The notes under the pieces are model-generated. The model had not been told where the DNA came from, searched no databases, and saw only the letters and a program-made list of their open reading frames with translations. This document shows positions 47,366 through 56,783 of a stretch of 56,783 bases of DNA, in pieces. Location: assembly GCA_964619935.1 (NCBI GenBank), contig CAZUGO010000007.1, positions 1 to 56,783 of the forward strand, given 5' to 3'. This stretch comes from CAZUGO01 sp964619935. Lineage in GTDB: Bacteria; Planctomycetota; Phycisphaerae; UBA1845; CAIVHJ01. Made by a program: the position numbers and the translations under genes. Positions within the stretch are counted from its first letter, which is position 1. Every line of letters begins with the position of its first letter.

Positions 47366-47764
47366 GCGACCTCGCTGCGCCGCGAGCCACGCGACGCAGC
47401 CATCAGCGTACGGCAAGCGCCGGCGAAGTAAAACTGGGCCTGGTTCGAGCCGCGCTGGCCCTGCATGCCTGGAAGTACAGTCCCGCGATCCGGGACGCGG
47501 ACCCACCGCCCGGCCGGGTCCGTTTTAGCCCGGGGCAAGGGGACCGCCATCGCCGGCGACTACTCCGGAACCGCCCGGGCCAATGGATCCCGAAACTCGG
47601 GAACCGCGACCCCGTACCGGCCTTTCCGTAGCGCTGGGGCCTGATCCGCAAGAAAGGATGCCGGATTCTTTCAGGTTCACCGGACTCAGACGCTAGGACC
47701 TTGAGACCGAGCGGGGCCCCGGATCCCCGCGACCACCCTGCACCTGGCCACTGGAGAGGATCCC
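47366..47764. other. Divergent gap upstream of the RHS gene
   Basis: No gene or clear promoter is supported. GGAGAGGAT at 47755-47763 is the ribosome binding site of the RHS gene. Confidence 0.4.
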
Positions 47765-50700
47765 ATGAGCCGTCTGCCGTACATCCAGCCCCTTGCCATT
47801 GTGACCACGCTGCTGCTTTCCGTTGCAACCGCCGCCGGACAGCAGGTCTTCGTCTGGGAAGGCGTGCAACCGATTCCAGACCTGTTCCCCGCAGGCGCGG
47901 TCGTCGAAATCGTGGTTCCCGGGGACGGCGGGCCCCTGCTCATCGAGGACCTTGATGTCGATGTCATCGTCGATCACTCCTGGCAGGGCGACCTGGTCGT
48001 GGCGTTGACCCACGTCGATAGCGGCACCTCTGCGGTGCTGATGGACCGCCCTGGCGAGCCGCAATTCCCCAACGGGTTCTCCCAGCCGCGCCTGGGCAAT
48101 CCGTTTACGCTCGAAGCATTCTTCTTCGATGACGAGGCCGGCATGCCCTACGACGCGCCGTTCGTACCGCTGCCCGGGATCACCAACGTCAGCGGGCAGT
48201 GGTTGCCGGACAGCGATCCGCTGTTCGACTTTGACGGCCTGGACGCCTCCGGTCTCTGGCAACTGCAGGTCATCGACGCAGGACCGGGCGGAACCGGGTT
48301 CATCAGCAAGTTCTCGCTGCACATCACCCCACCGTGCAGCCCACCGACGATCATCCAACAGCCGGCGTCGCAGGTGGTCTGCACGGGCAGCGACCTGACC
48401 CTGGAGGTCCAGGTCGATGGGACCGGCCCGTTTTTCTACGACTGGTGCTTCGAGGATCTGTGCGGCATCTTTCCGCCGGACTCCGGGGTCGTGGCGCTCG
48501 ATCACATCCAGCTCAACCAGGGCGGGATCTACTCGGTGGAGGTCTCCGGATCATGCGGCGTGATCGGCAGCGGTGCCTTCGAGATCAACGTCTCCGACCG
48601 CTGCGCCCTGGAGCCGCCGGAATGCCCGCCTGCGGCTCCCGACGCCGGTTGCAGCACGCGGGGCGAGCTGAAGATCTGCGCCCTCAAGGCCTACGCCGGA
48701 GAGTTCACCAGCGAAGGGGTCGATCTGTGGATTCCGGGCCGCGGGCTGGACTTCGCCTGGACCCGCAGGTACCGGTCGCGCGTCGACACCGGATTCAACC
48801 GGTTCGGCAACCAATGGGACTTCTCGTACGACATCCGCCTCCAGCCCCAGGGAAGCGCGTTTCTGATCTGGGACGGCAACACCCGCAAGGATCTCTTCGT
48901 CCTGCAACCCGACGGCACCTGGGGGTGCGACGAAGTCTTCCGGGTGCTGGAATCGAACCAGGACTGCTCCAGCCCCGAGCACGACAACTGTTACGCCCTG
49001 ACCTTCGCGGATACCAGCCAATGGCGCTTCTTCGGGTTCGATTCCGCGTTCGTCTATCAACTGGAGAGCATCGTCGACCGCAACGGCAACACGCTCCGTT
49101 TCGACTACGACCCGCTGACCGGCGGACTGACCACCGTCACCGACACCCTGGACCGCCCGATCAATATGGCCTACACCGCCGACGGCAAGATCGCGTCGGT
49201 CACCGACTGGGCCGGCCGGCAGGTGCACTATGCCTATTACCAGGACGGCGAGCGCGGCGGTTCCCCGGGCGACCTCAAATCGGTGACCACGCCGGCGGTG
49301 GTGCCCGCGGCGGAGTTCACCGTGCCGCCGGGCCACGAGTATCCCGGCGGCAAGACCACCGTCTATACCTACAGCAGCGGGTTCGCCGACGACCGCCTGA
49401 ACCACAACCTGCTGACCATCACCGATCCTGCGGGTCAAACCTTTCTGGTCAACGAGTATGCCGCCACCCAGGACCCCGACCAGCTCGATTTCGATCACCT
49501 GGTGCGCCAGACCTTCGGCGACCCCGGCGAGGTCATCGATCTGGTCACCGTGCCTCAGACCCCCGATGTCGCCAACAATTTCGCGGTGATCAAGGCCATC
49601 ACCAACGATCGGGTGGGTAACGTGCGCGAGCAGTGCTTCGACGGCTTGAATCGCCTGGTGTTGGACCGGGCGTTCACCGGGCGGGCCGACCCGGACCTCC
49701 CGACCACGGACACGCTCAACCGGCCGCTCGATCCGCTGCGCCCCGACGATCCGCCGTTCTTCGATACCCGTTACGAGTGGAACGCCGATTCATTGTGCAC
49801 CAAGAGGGTGCTGCCCAGTCTGAATGAGATCCTGCAGACCTTCGATTCTGAACACGCCAGCCCGCGGGCCCACGGCAACCTGCTGCAGCGTTGCCGTGAA
49901 CCCGGGCCGCTGGGTGGCGACCAGGACGCGATCTGCGAGCTGTTCGAGTATGACGACGGCGGGGCCGGCTGTTGCGGGACTAATTTCGTGACCCGCCACG
50001 TGGACGGCCGCGGCCAGCAGACACTTCATGAGTACGACGCGGCCGGCAACCGCACGCACACCGCCCACCGCATCCCCACCATCGTCGAGGACTTCGAGTT
50101 CAATGGCTTCGGCCAGTTGACGCTGCACGTCCTGCCGGACAACGGCAGCCGTTCGCGCCGCAACGACCGATATACCTATTACACTCCGGACGACGGTCCC
50201 CAGAACGGCTATCTGCGGCAGCAGATCATCGACCCGCCGGGCTTCGCCCTGACCACCACCTACGAGTATGACACGGTCGGCAATATCACGCGGACGGTCG
50301 ATCCGCGCGGCCACGACACCCAACAGGACGTCAACCAGCTCAACCAGGTGCTGCGCCAGCGCTCCCGCGAAACCGCCGGCGGCAGCGGGGTGCGTTATGA
50401 ACGAACGACCTTCTACGATCCCAATGACAATGTGGTGCGCATCGACATCGAGAATCGCGACGACAGCGGCAGCCTGGTGCCGGACAACCCGGCGTTCACC
50501 ACCACCTACGAATATGACGCTCTGAACAACATCACCCGGACCGTTTCGGAGCTGGAACCCGGGGTCAACCAGGTCACCGAGTACGCTTACGACGCCAACC
50601 GCAACCGGACCCTGACCCGCCACGGCGAAGCCACCAACGGCAATGATCCGTTCAACATCGTGCGGCACCTGTACGATGAACGGGATCTGCGGTTCCGCGA

Positions 50701-53700
50701 AACCCGCGCCGAGGGTCACGCCGGCCAGTCCACCACCCAGTACGACTATGACGGCAACGGCAACGGCGCCGCCACCCGCGCGGGTCTGGAGGACACGCCC
50801 CGGGTCACCCTGTGGGCCTACGACGGATACGACCGCCTGACCGCAACCACCGACCCCATGGGCAACGTCACCGAGTTCCACTACGACCCCAACGGCAACA
50901 TCGGCGGCGAGGTCGACCCCATCGGCCGGCCGGGCGTGTTGCATCCCTTCGGGGAGCGGCACCTGGGCGAGCTGATCGATATCGCCGGCCCCGATGACAA
51001 TGTGCGACTGTTCGAAACGACATACGAGTACGATGCCATGGACCGCCTGACCCGCCAGGCCACCCAGTTCTTCGATCCGGTCACGCAGGCCCCGCTGATG
51101 GGCGGGCAGCAGCTGGGCCAGGCGATTACCGAGACGCAATACAGTGACAACTCCCAGGTCATCGCCCTGACCAACGACAACCAGCACACCACGGCCACCC
51201 TCTACGATACCGCCAATCGCCGGGCCCTGGTGACCGATCCTGCGGGCAATACCCGGACGGTCACCTATGATCCCAATGACAACATTATCGTCGAGACCGA
51301 CCTGGAGCAGTCGGATCTGGGAGGCGACAACCAGATCTTCACGACCACCTACGAGTACGATCCGCTCGACCGCATGACCCGCAGCATCGACAATCGCGGC
51401 AATGACCGGGTGCTGGGTTACGACTCCCGCGATCAGGTATTGGTCGAAGTCGACCCGCTGGACCGCCAGACCCGCCACACCTATGACGGGCTCGACCGCC
51501 TGACCCGGACGGTTCACGATCTCGATGGCGACGGCGCCGACGGCGACGGCCCGGACATCGTGATCATCAAGATCTATGACGACAGCTCCCGCCTGATCGC
51601 AGCGCTGGACGATTACGAGCACCCCACCACTTACGAGTACGACTCCTTGAACCGTGTGACCCGGCAGGTGCACGCCGACGGCACCGCTCACGATTACGGC
51701 TACGACGTTCACGACAACCGCAACACGGCCAGCGACGCCAACGGTACGGAAATGGTCCTGCAATACGACCTGCTGGACCGCCTGACGGCGCGCTCGGTGG
51801 ACCGGGCCGCCGTGGCTGACGGCGACCCCGTGGACGTGCTGGGCACGACCCAGGAGACGTATGCCTACGACGGCCTGTCGCGGCTGGTCAGTGCCGCCGA
51901 CGATGACTCGCTGGTGTTGCTGAACTACGATTCGCTGTCCAACACGACCCGCCAGACACTCAACGGCCTGGAGGTCATCAGCGTCTGCGACGGGGTTGGG
52001 AACCCGCGGTCTTGCACCTATCCCGGCGGGCGGCAGATCAGCACCACCTTCGACGCCTTGGAGCGCCAAGCGGTCATCGGCGACGCTGCCGGACTGATCG
52101 CCGCCTATGCCTACGTCGGCCCGCAGCGCACCGAACGCATCGAGTTCGGCAACCTCACCCGCTGTGACTACACCTACGACGGCGTCAGCGGCGTCCCCGA
52201 CCCCGCCGGCGATTTCGGTGTGCGGCAGATCATCGCCACGGCGCATTCGCGGGTGGTCGACGGCGCCGTCATCGACATCCGCGGTTACTTGTGGGACCCG
52301 TTGTACAACAAGATCCAGCAGCAGGATCTGCGTGACCCCGGCCCGCAACTGACCCACGACTATTTCTACGACGCCATGAATCGCTTGACCCGGACCGAGG
52401 TGACCGACGCTGCGGCGGCCACCGTGCGCGACACGCAATACGATCTCGACGGTGCCGGCAGCCGCCAGCAGGTCATTGGGATGCCCGATCCGGGCGTGTA
52501 CTTGCGCGACGGCACGCTTCCCGAACCGGGCGACTTCCAGACCCAGCAGTACACCGCCACGCCATTTGACAGCCGGACGTACGATCCCAACGGCAACCTC
52601 ACGGCCAGGACTCCGGGAGCAGCCTTGCGGTATGACTATCGCAACCAGATGGTCGAGTACTTGGACGCCGCCGCCGGCCAGCGACACACCTACGCCTACG
52701 ATGCCCTCGGCCGCCGCATCGCCACGGTCCTGGATGCCGATGGCGCCGCCGAAGAGACCCGCCACTACTACGACGGCCGGCAGGTGGTCGAGGAGCGGGC
52801 CGCCGGCGACACGGTGCGGGCCACGTACGCCTACGGTCGCGAGCTTGATGAAGTGTTGACCATGCAGCGGGACGTCAATTCCGACGGCGCGATGGAAGAC
52901 TACTACTATCACGGCGACGATCTGCACAGCGTCGTGGCCTTGACCCGTGGATCCGCGCTGGCCGACGAGTGGACCGATGATCTGGACGGCTACCCGCCCG
53001 GAATGCTGTCCGGTTCGGGCGGCTGGGCGCCGTGGGACGACAACCCGGCGGCCGGCGCCTTCGAGGTGGTGGTCGAGCAGGCCCACAACGGCGGGCAGTC
53101 ATTGGCCATCGACGGGCCTGATGACGCCGTGCGGGCCTATGCGGGCTACACCTCGGGCAAGGCTGTGTACAGTGCCTGGCAGTACATTCCGTCCGACTTC
53201 AGCTCCGGCAGCCCGGACGCCAGCGCCGGCACTTACTTCATGCTGCTGAACACCTATGCTCCCAGCGGGCCGTACCACTGGTCGGTGCAGATGCAGTTCG
53301 ATTCCAACGACGGCTTGTGCAAGGTGCTGCACGGGGACGGGCTCAATTCGATCCAGGTGCCGTATGTCACCGATCGCTGGGCCAAGATCCAGGTCGTGGT
53401 CGATCTGGACCACGACTGGACCCAGATCTACTACGACGACGACCTGGTGACCGAGTATCCGTGGACCGGGGGCGTGCTGGGCAGCGGCGGCGGTGTGCTG
53501 GACATCGCCGTGGTCGATCTGTACGGCAACGGTTCATCGGGCGTGTTCTATGACGACCTGCGGTTGCAGCGCTTCGAGGACGGACTGCCGGGCACCGTGG
53601 CGGACCGATATGCCTATGGGGACTACGGCACCGCGACACGCACACACTGCCCGTTCGACCACAACGGCAGCGGCGAGGTCAACGCCGCTGACCTGGCCCA

Positions 53701-54697
53701 ACTGTTGGGCGCCTGGGGCCCCAACCCGGGCCATCCGGCCGACTTGAACAATGACGGCGTGGTCAACGCCGCCGACCTGGCCCAACTGCTTGGGGCCTGG
53801 GGACCGTGCCAGGAGCCAGCGCCGTCGGGCAACCCGTACGGCTTCACCGGCCGGCGCTACGATCTCGAGAGCGGGCTGACCTATTACCGAGCCCGCTATC
53901 TCGACCCTCGGGTCGGGCGCTTTACGACGCGGGATCCGCTGGGCATGTGGGGCGATGCGCTGAACCTGGGCAACGCTTACACCTACGTGGGCAACAATCC
54001 GGCCACGCGAGTCGATCCCACCGGGTTGTTTTGGGAGCGCATCCCGGGGGTTCGCGGTGTGACCTGGCGCGGCAAGGGCAAGCCGACCTATGGCTGGAAC
54101 TGGGTGCGCATTCGCATCCGACCCGGGCTGTGGATTCGGTATCCCGACTACGTGTATCCGCCACGGACGGTGGTGATGCCGGCAGCGCCGATCCCGCGCG
54201 GCGGGGTGGTGCAGGGGACCAAGTCAGTGAACACTCCGGCCGGCACGCCGCGAGCGCCCGGCACCACACCGGGAGGGACCCCGTCGGCTCCGGCGGCAGC
54301 GACGCCACCGAATGATCCGGCCACGGCCTACAAGAAAACCCGTCCGATCGTGGCCGGGGCCCCGGGCGGCCTGGGCGCTCCACGGCGGTCGCACGTCGGT
54401 CCGACGCAGCCAACTCAACCGATCAGCCGGGGCAGTTCCGGTCCTGCGTTGCCCACCCATCCGGCTGGCCCGACCTCGCCGACCGCGCCCGGCGGTCCGA
54501 CGCCATCGACCGGTTCGGGTGGAACTTCGGGCGGCGGGCTGGCAGCCCCGATCGGACCGACCGCACCGCCCAGTCCGCCCGGCGGCGCCACCCGACCGTT
54601 TGATGACCCGCATTGGAACGATCCGGTCCCGAGCGGCCCGACCCGCCTGCCCCTCGGCCAGGCCTGGGAGCCGGGCTTCGGGGGCACTCCGGAATAA
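47765..54697 (+). CDS. Giant RHS/YD-repeat protein with P-domain, lectin-like insert and dockerin-like pair
   Basis: A 2310-residue exported protein. Signal peptide (residues 1-25), a proprotein-convertase P-like domain (about 40-185, with VDVIVDHSWQGDLVVALTH), an Ig-like domain (about 190-280), a DUF6531-type opening (about 315-400), then some 1300 residues of YD repeats (YEYDALNNITRT, YDGLDRLTRT and many more). The RHS core is interrupted twice: a concanavalin A-like domain (about 1732-1945) and a dockerin-like EF-hand pair (about 1962-2017) sit before YGFTGRRYDLESGLTYYRAR (about 2022). After the DPTGL signature the tail is Pro/Thr/Gly-rich, with no toxin domain I recognise. There is no immunity-like gene downstream. 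Confidence 0.85.
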   Translation: MSRLPYIQPLAIVTTLLLSVATAAGQQVFVWEGVQPIPDLFPAGAVVEIVVPGDGGPLLIEDLDVDVIVDHSWQGDLVVALTHVDSGTSAVLMDRPGEPQFPNGFSQPRLGNPFTLEAFFFDDEAGMPYDAPFVPLPGITNVSGQWLPDSDPLFDFDGLDASGLWQLQVIDAGPGGTGFISKFSLHITPPCSPPTIIQQPASQVVCTGSDLTLEVQVDGTGPFFYDWCFEDLCGIFPPDSGVVALDHIQLNQGGIYSVEVSGSCGVIGSGAFEINVSDRCALEPPECPPAAPDAGCSTRGELKICALKAYAGEFTSEGVDLWIPGRGLDFAWTRRYRSRVDTGFNRFGNQWDFSYDIRLQPQGSAFLIWDGNTRKDLFVLQPDGTWGCDEVFRVLESNQDCSSPEHDNCYALTFADTSQWRFFGFDSAFVYQLESIVDRNGNTLRFDYDPLTGGLTTVTDTLDRPINMAYTADGKIASVTDWAGRQVHYAYYQDGERGGSPGDLKSVTTPAVVPAAEFTVPPGHEYPGGKTTVYTYSSGFADDRLNHNLLTITDPAGQTFLVNEYAATQDPDQLDFDHLVRQTFGDPGEVIDLVTVPQTPDVANNFAVIKAITNDRVGNVREQCFDGLNRLVLDRAFTGRADPDLPTTDTLNRPLDPLRPDDPPFFDTRYEWNADSLCTKRVLPSLNEILQTFDSEHASPRAHGNLLQRCREPGPLGGDQDAICELFEYDDGGAGCCGTNFVTRHVDGRGQQTLHEYDAAGNRTHTAHRIPTIVEDFEFNGFGQLTLHVLPDNGSRSRRNDRYTYYTPDDGPQNGYLRQQIIDPPGFALTTTYEYDTVGNITRTVDPRGHDTQQDVNQLNQVLRQRSRETAGGSGVRYERTTFYDPNDNVVRIDIENRDDSGSLVPDNPAFTTTYEYDALNNITRTVSELEPGVNQVTEYAYDANRNRTLTRHGEATNGNDPFNIVRHLYDERDLRFRETRAEGHAGQSTTQYDYDGNGNGAATRAGLEDTPRVTLWAYDGYDRLTATTDPMGNVTEFHYDPNGNIGGEVDPIGRPGVLHPFGERHLGELIDIAGPDDNVRLFETTYEYDAMDRLTRQATQFFDPVTQAPLMGGQQLGQAITETQYSDNSQVIALTNDNQHTTATLYDTANRRALVTDPAGNTRTVTYDPNDNIIVETDLEQSDLGGDNQIFTTTYEYDPLDRMTRSIDNRGNDRVLGYDSRDQVLVEVDPLDRQTRHTYDGLDRLTRTVHDLDGDGADGDGPDIVIIKIYDDSSRLIAALDDYEHPTTYEYDSLNRVTRQVHADGTAHDYGYDVHDNRNTASDANGTEMVLQYDLLDRLTARSVDRAAVADGDPVDVLGTTQETYAYDGLSRLVSAADDDSLVLLNYDSLSNTTRQTLNGLEVISVCDGVGNPRSCTYPGGRQISTTFDALERQAVIGDAAGLIAAYAYVGPQRTERIEFGNLTRCDYTYDGVSGVPDPAGDFGVRQIIATAHSRVVDGAVIDIRGYLWDPLYNKIQQQDLRDPGPQLTHDYFYDAMNRLTRTEVTDAAAATVRDTQYDLDGAGSRQQVIGMPDPGVYLRDGTLPEPGDFQTQQYTATPFDSRTYDPNGNLTARTPGAALRYDYRNQMVEYLDAAAGQRHTYAYDALGRRIATVLDADGAAEETRHYYDGRQVVEERAAGDTVRATYAYGRELDEVLTMQRDVNSDGAMEDYYYHGDDLHSVVALTRGSALADEWTDDLDGYPPGMLSGSGGWAPWDDNPAAGAFEVVVEQAHNGGQSLAIDGPDDAVRAYAGYTSGKAVYSAWQYIPSDFSSGSPDASAGTYFMLLNTYAPSGPYHWSVQMQFDSNDGLCKVLHGDGLNSIQVPYVTDRWAKIQVVVDLDHDWTQIYYDDDLVTEYPWTGGVLGSGGGVLDIAVVDLYGNGSSGVFYDDLRLQRFEDGLPGTVADRYAYGDYGTATRTHCPFDHNGSGEVNAADLAQLLGAWGPNPGHPADLNNDGVVNAADLAQLLGAWGPCQEPAPSGNPYGFTGRRYDLESGLTYYRARYLDPRVGRFTTRDPLGMWGDALNLGNAYTYVGNNPATRVDPTGLFWERIPGVRGVTWRGKGKPTYGWNWVRIRIRPGLWIRYPDYVYPPRTVVMPAAPIPRGGVVQGTKSVNTPAGTPRAPGTTPGGTPSAPAAATPPNDPATAYKKTRPIVAGAPGGLGAPRRSHVGPTQPTQPISRGSSGPALPTHPAGPTSPTAPGGPTPSTGSGGTSGGGLAAPIGPTAPPSPPGGATRPFDDPHWNDPVPSGPTRLPLGQAWEPGFGGTPE

Positions 54698-54708
54698 AGT
54701 CGGTCTAG

Positions 54709-54728
54709 CCCCACGTTTCAACGTGGGG
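54709..54728. repeat. Palindrome 1 of a cluster after the RHS gene
   Basis: CCCCACGTT-TC-AACGTGGGG, a perfect 9-bp stem 11 bases after the stop codon. It may end transcription, though no T-run follows, and it begins a group of palindromes. Confidence 0.6.
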
Positions 54729-54783
54729 TCTGGGGGTCTGGATGTCGATGGGTTGGCCGGGTTGGGTAGACCCCCTGCTGAAA

Positions 54784-54829
54784 GCCGCGGGTTCGCGGCG
54801 CCCTTCAATACTCGAGCCCCGTCAGGGGC
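54784..54829. repeat. Palindromes 2 and 3 of the cluster
   Basis: GCCGCG-GGTT-CGCGGC (54784-54799) and GCCCC-GTCA-GGGGC (54816-54829) are both perfect hairpins, 16 bases apart. Their form is that of REP-like elements. Confidence 0.5.
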
Positions 54830-54918
54830 GGCATGATTCAACCACCGCGCTGGCGAACGCATCAGCAACCAAGGAACCACAAAAAAGTCAATCCAGAACG
54901 AACCTGGAATCGTGTTGA

Positions 54919-54955
54919 ATGCCGTGGCTCCTCAGGAGCGCGAGCGCCACGGCAT
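54919..54955. repeat. Palindrome 4 of the cluster
   Basis: GCCGTGGC (54921-54928) pairs perfectly with GCCACGGC (54946-54953), extended by AT on each side, with a small CTCCT/AGGAG hairpin inside the loop. Confidence 0.55.
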
Positions 54956-55087
54956 GTATTATACAAGGTTGTGATTAAGCGCAAATCATGTAACTCCGGT
55001 TACGGTTCATGTGACCTGTTGCCGCGCATGCGACAATCCGACGGGGGTTCGTCCGCCGACAGGTCAACAGCACAACCGTTGGGCCTC

Positions 55088-55107
55088 AATAAAGACGGGT
55101 CTTTATT
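55088..55107. repeat. AT-rich palindrome
   Basis: AATAAAGAC-GG-GTCTTTATT, a perfect 9-bp stem in both strands, 108 bases beyond the 3' end of the HAF-repeat gene. It could act as a bidirectional terminator. The rest of 54698-55214 holds no gene. Confidence 0.5.
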
Positions 55108-55214
55108 GCCCCCGCCTGGGTATCAGTCGCCACCAGGCGTCCGGAATGGCTGATCGCCGGCGCGACGCAATGCGCCCTGAAGCTGCCAGACGAGGGAATC
55201 CGTCGTTCGCTGGA

Positions 55215-56441
55215 TCACTCTGGGCCCCAATGGCCCAGTAGCATGGCCAGGTCCTCGGGACCGACGCTGCCGTCGCCACTCAGGTCGGCCGGACAGCCCC
55301 CGACTGGATCGGGGCCACACGGTCCCCAGTCTCCGAGCAGCATGGCCAGGTCACCGGGATCGACTGCACCGTCGGCGTTCATGTCACCGGTTACTGCGCT
55401 GTCCAGGGGAATGAGCACGACGGCGCGTTCCGGGCTCCAGGTGCCATAGTGCCCGCGCCCGATGATCCAGCCGTTGTCGTTGATGGCTTTCGCTTCCTCG
55501 ATGACGAAGCCGGGCGGCAAGCCCTGGGTCAGCTCGTTCAAGTCGCGGATTCCGTTGTGCTCGTCCCAGATCCAGGCGCGCCACTCTTCGTTAACAATCG
55601 CCTGGCCGACCACCGTGCCGTCGTTGTTGATCGAACTCGGAATGGAATAGCCGGGCAGCGTTCCGGGCAGGTCGGGAAAGAATGTAAACCCTGCAGCGGC
55701 GCTCCACAGGAAAGCGCCTCCTCCGATGGTCACCGGTCCGTCGCCGATGACCCTGCCCGCATCATTGATATCCACGGCGTGGGTGATGCCGGATGGACCG
55801 CCGACCAGCAGCTCGTGCAGATCGATGTACTCGTTCGCGTTGAGATCGTAGTAGAATGCCTTTTGATCCCCGCACATCCCCGTCGATGAACGGACGCCGA
55901 CGAATTGGTTGTGGTTATTGATGGCCCAAGCCTGGTCCGCGGCCCAAACGCCGAGCTGTTGTTGCACGAGAATGGTACCGCCTTCCGGGCTCCAGACCGT
56001 CGCTTCGCGGTCCACCCAAGGAGGCGGAACCGGGCAGGTGAAGACGCTGCCGTCCGATCCGGCGGCGATGTTGCTGTTGTTGATGTCGGCGGCTTCGCCC
56101 ATCGCGCCGTCCATCTCCTGAAGGGTTCCGTCGGGCCAGCGAATGTAACCGGCGGCCGTGATCACTCCGAGGTCGTTGATCGGACCTGCCAGGTTGATCG
56201 GCGTCTTGCCGGTCTCCAGGGTCCACAGAAAGGAGCACGTCCCGCTGATCGGAGTCGCGCAACCGGTGACCTGATTGAGATTGTTGAGCCCGCCGACGCT
56301 TGAAGTGGCGAGGCTGTACGTGTTGTTCCAGGGTTCGATGGTGGCCAGTTCGTACTCCACTTGAGCCCGTGCCTGCGGCACAAAGACGGCCAGTACCGAG
56401 ATGTGCGCCAGTGTTCGGAGTGCATTCGGTATTCTTCTCAT
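55215..56441 (-). CDS. Exported HAF-repeat protein with C-terminal dockerin-like pair
   Basis: A 408-residue exported protein. A signal peptide ends at PQARAQ. The body has repeated HAF-type units (LNNLNQVTGCA, INNHNQFVGVRSS, DINDAGRVIGDGP, SINNDGTVVGQAI, INDNGWIIGRG), predicted to form a beta-propeller. The last 58 residues are a dockerin-like pair (DMNADGAVDPGDLAMLLGDW, then DLSGDGSVGPEDLAMLLGHW). The ATG at 56441 has AGGAGG 8 bases upstream. Confidence 0.85.
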   Translation of the reverse strand: MRRIPNALRTLAHISVLAVFVPQARAQVEYELATIEPWNNTYSLATSSVGGLNNLNQVTGCATPISGTCSFLWTLETGKTPINLAGPINDLGVITAAGYIRWPDGTLQEMDGAMGEAADINNSNIAAGSDGSVFTCPVPPPWVDREATVWSPEGGTILVQQQLGVWAADQAWAINNHNQFVGVRSSTGMCGDQKAFYYDLNANEYIDLHELLVGGPSGITHAVDINDAGRVIGDGPVTIGGGAFLWSAAAGFTFFPDLPGTLPGYSIPSSINNDGTVVGQAIVNEEWRAWIWDEHNGIRDLNELTQGLPPGFVIEEAKAINDNGWIIGRGHYGTWSPERAVVLIPLDSAVTGDMNADGAVDPGDLAMLLGDWGPCGPDPVGGCPADLSGDGSVGPEDLAMLLGHWGPE

Positions 56442-56783
56442 GATCTTCCTCCTGCAGAATGCCGGTGGTCGCGTGACCGAGGTCGCCGGTGTACCAGAAC
56501 TCACCTGACCAAGACCCGACGCCATGCCCATGGATGCCCGAAAATTGCCTCGCGTCGTTCTCCTGTCTGTGATTACGCCGTTGCCTGCGGACAAGCGTCC
56601 TTGATCGAAACCATCGTCTCAAGCTCCGCCCGGGATGACCATAGGGATTCAAACCCAATCTTGCGGGAGGGGGCCTGAGCTGGAGCAGCAGCCGGCCGAG
56701 CGACCGGGTCATTCGCCGAGGTCCTCATCACCATGACCGGCAAGCGCTAACGTCTGCACAACAGCGCAGCCCATGAACCCGTA
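56442..56783. other. Window end, upstream of the HAF-repeat gene
   Basis: The promoter of the HAF-repeat gene should lie here, but I see no convincing element and no other gene. Confidence 0.35.

Noticed and set aside
49790..53086. Long minus-strand open frame of 1098 codons
   Set aside because: It is antisense to the YD repeats. Repeats with a regular codon pattern give long open frames on the other strand; the protein looks like no family and the RHS frame is clear.
54030..54697. Toxin domain after the RHS core
   Set aside because: The segment is a short basic stretch followed by Pro/Thr/Gly/Ala repeats with no catalytic-looking motif, and no immunity-like gene follows.

Overview
The window looks like chromosomal DNA of a planctomycete, most likely a member of the Phycisphaerae. 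This rests on high GC content, three secreted proteins carrying paired dockerin-like EF-hand repeats of the D-x-N-x-D-G-x-x-N-x-A-D-L-A-Q-L-L-G-x-W-G type, an Asn/Asp-rich lipoprotein linker, and an ispE-spoVG pair. No rRNA, tRNA, CRISPR array, insertion sequence or prophage was seen. The assignment is inferred from protein style, not from a marker-gene tree.

Layout. 0-6 kb: a sigma-70 factor and a MacB-type permease (minus), then a membrane protein, a YjbQ-family protein and an Asp/Asn-rich lipoprotein (plus). 6-8.4 kb: an orphan strong terminator, a 49-residue membrane protein too short for ordinary ORF calling, a DUF2294/MpsC protein and a methyltransferase. 8.4-10.4 kb: a diguanylate cyclase behind a receiver-like protein that ends in a FliM-like peptide. 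10.4-14.8 kb: glutamate dehydrogenase facing a tightly overlapped argR-argG-argH operon with a recognisable promoter and operator. 15-19.2 kb: a CPBP protease, a DUF4139 protein, and ispE followed by an unusual SpoVG with an internal zinc ribbon. 19.3-22.5 kb: a DUF1579 protein and groES-groEL behind a sigma-54-type promoter. 22.6-30.4 kb: a frameshifted zinc metallopeptidase, a GAF protein of the free-methionine-sulfoxide-reductase type, a Cys-rich dockerin protein, a rhodanese, a degenerate receiver, a ferredoxin, a degenerate isochorismatase-fold protein and an FG-GAP lipoprotein. 30.6-39.3 kb: a GT-C glycosyltransferase, HflX, a secreted gluzincin peptidase, an AglD/LPG-synthase-type membrane protein, three consecutive PilZ genes and an alkyltransferase. 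39.4-47.4 kb: a small exported protein, an SH3/coiled-coil envelope protein, pabB-pabC, ribosomal protein S1 and a UvrD-type helicase. 47.7-56.4 kb: a 2310-residue RHS/YD-repeat protein with a lectin-like domain and a dockerin pair set into its core, a cluster of palindromes, and a HAF-repeat dockerin protein.

How the parts relate. Three themes recur. First, c-di-GMP or receiver signalling: GGDEF protein, two receiver-like proteins and three PilZ proteins. Second, large secreted proteins with dockerin-like pairs. Third, compact core-metabolism operons (arginine, folate/PABA, ispE-spoVG) with readable control signals. Two genes, argR and pabB, have a -10 hexamer ending exactly 9 bases before the ATG and no Shine-Dalgarno sequence, which points to leaderless mRNAs. 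The most unusual items are the RHS architecture, the sigma-54-like groESL promoter, the FliM-like tail next to the diguanylate cyclase, the zinc-ribbon SpoVG and the PilZ trio.
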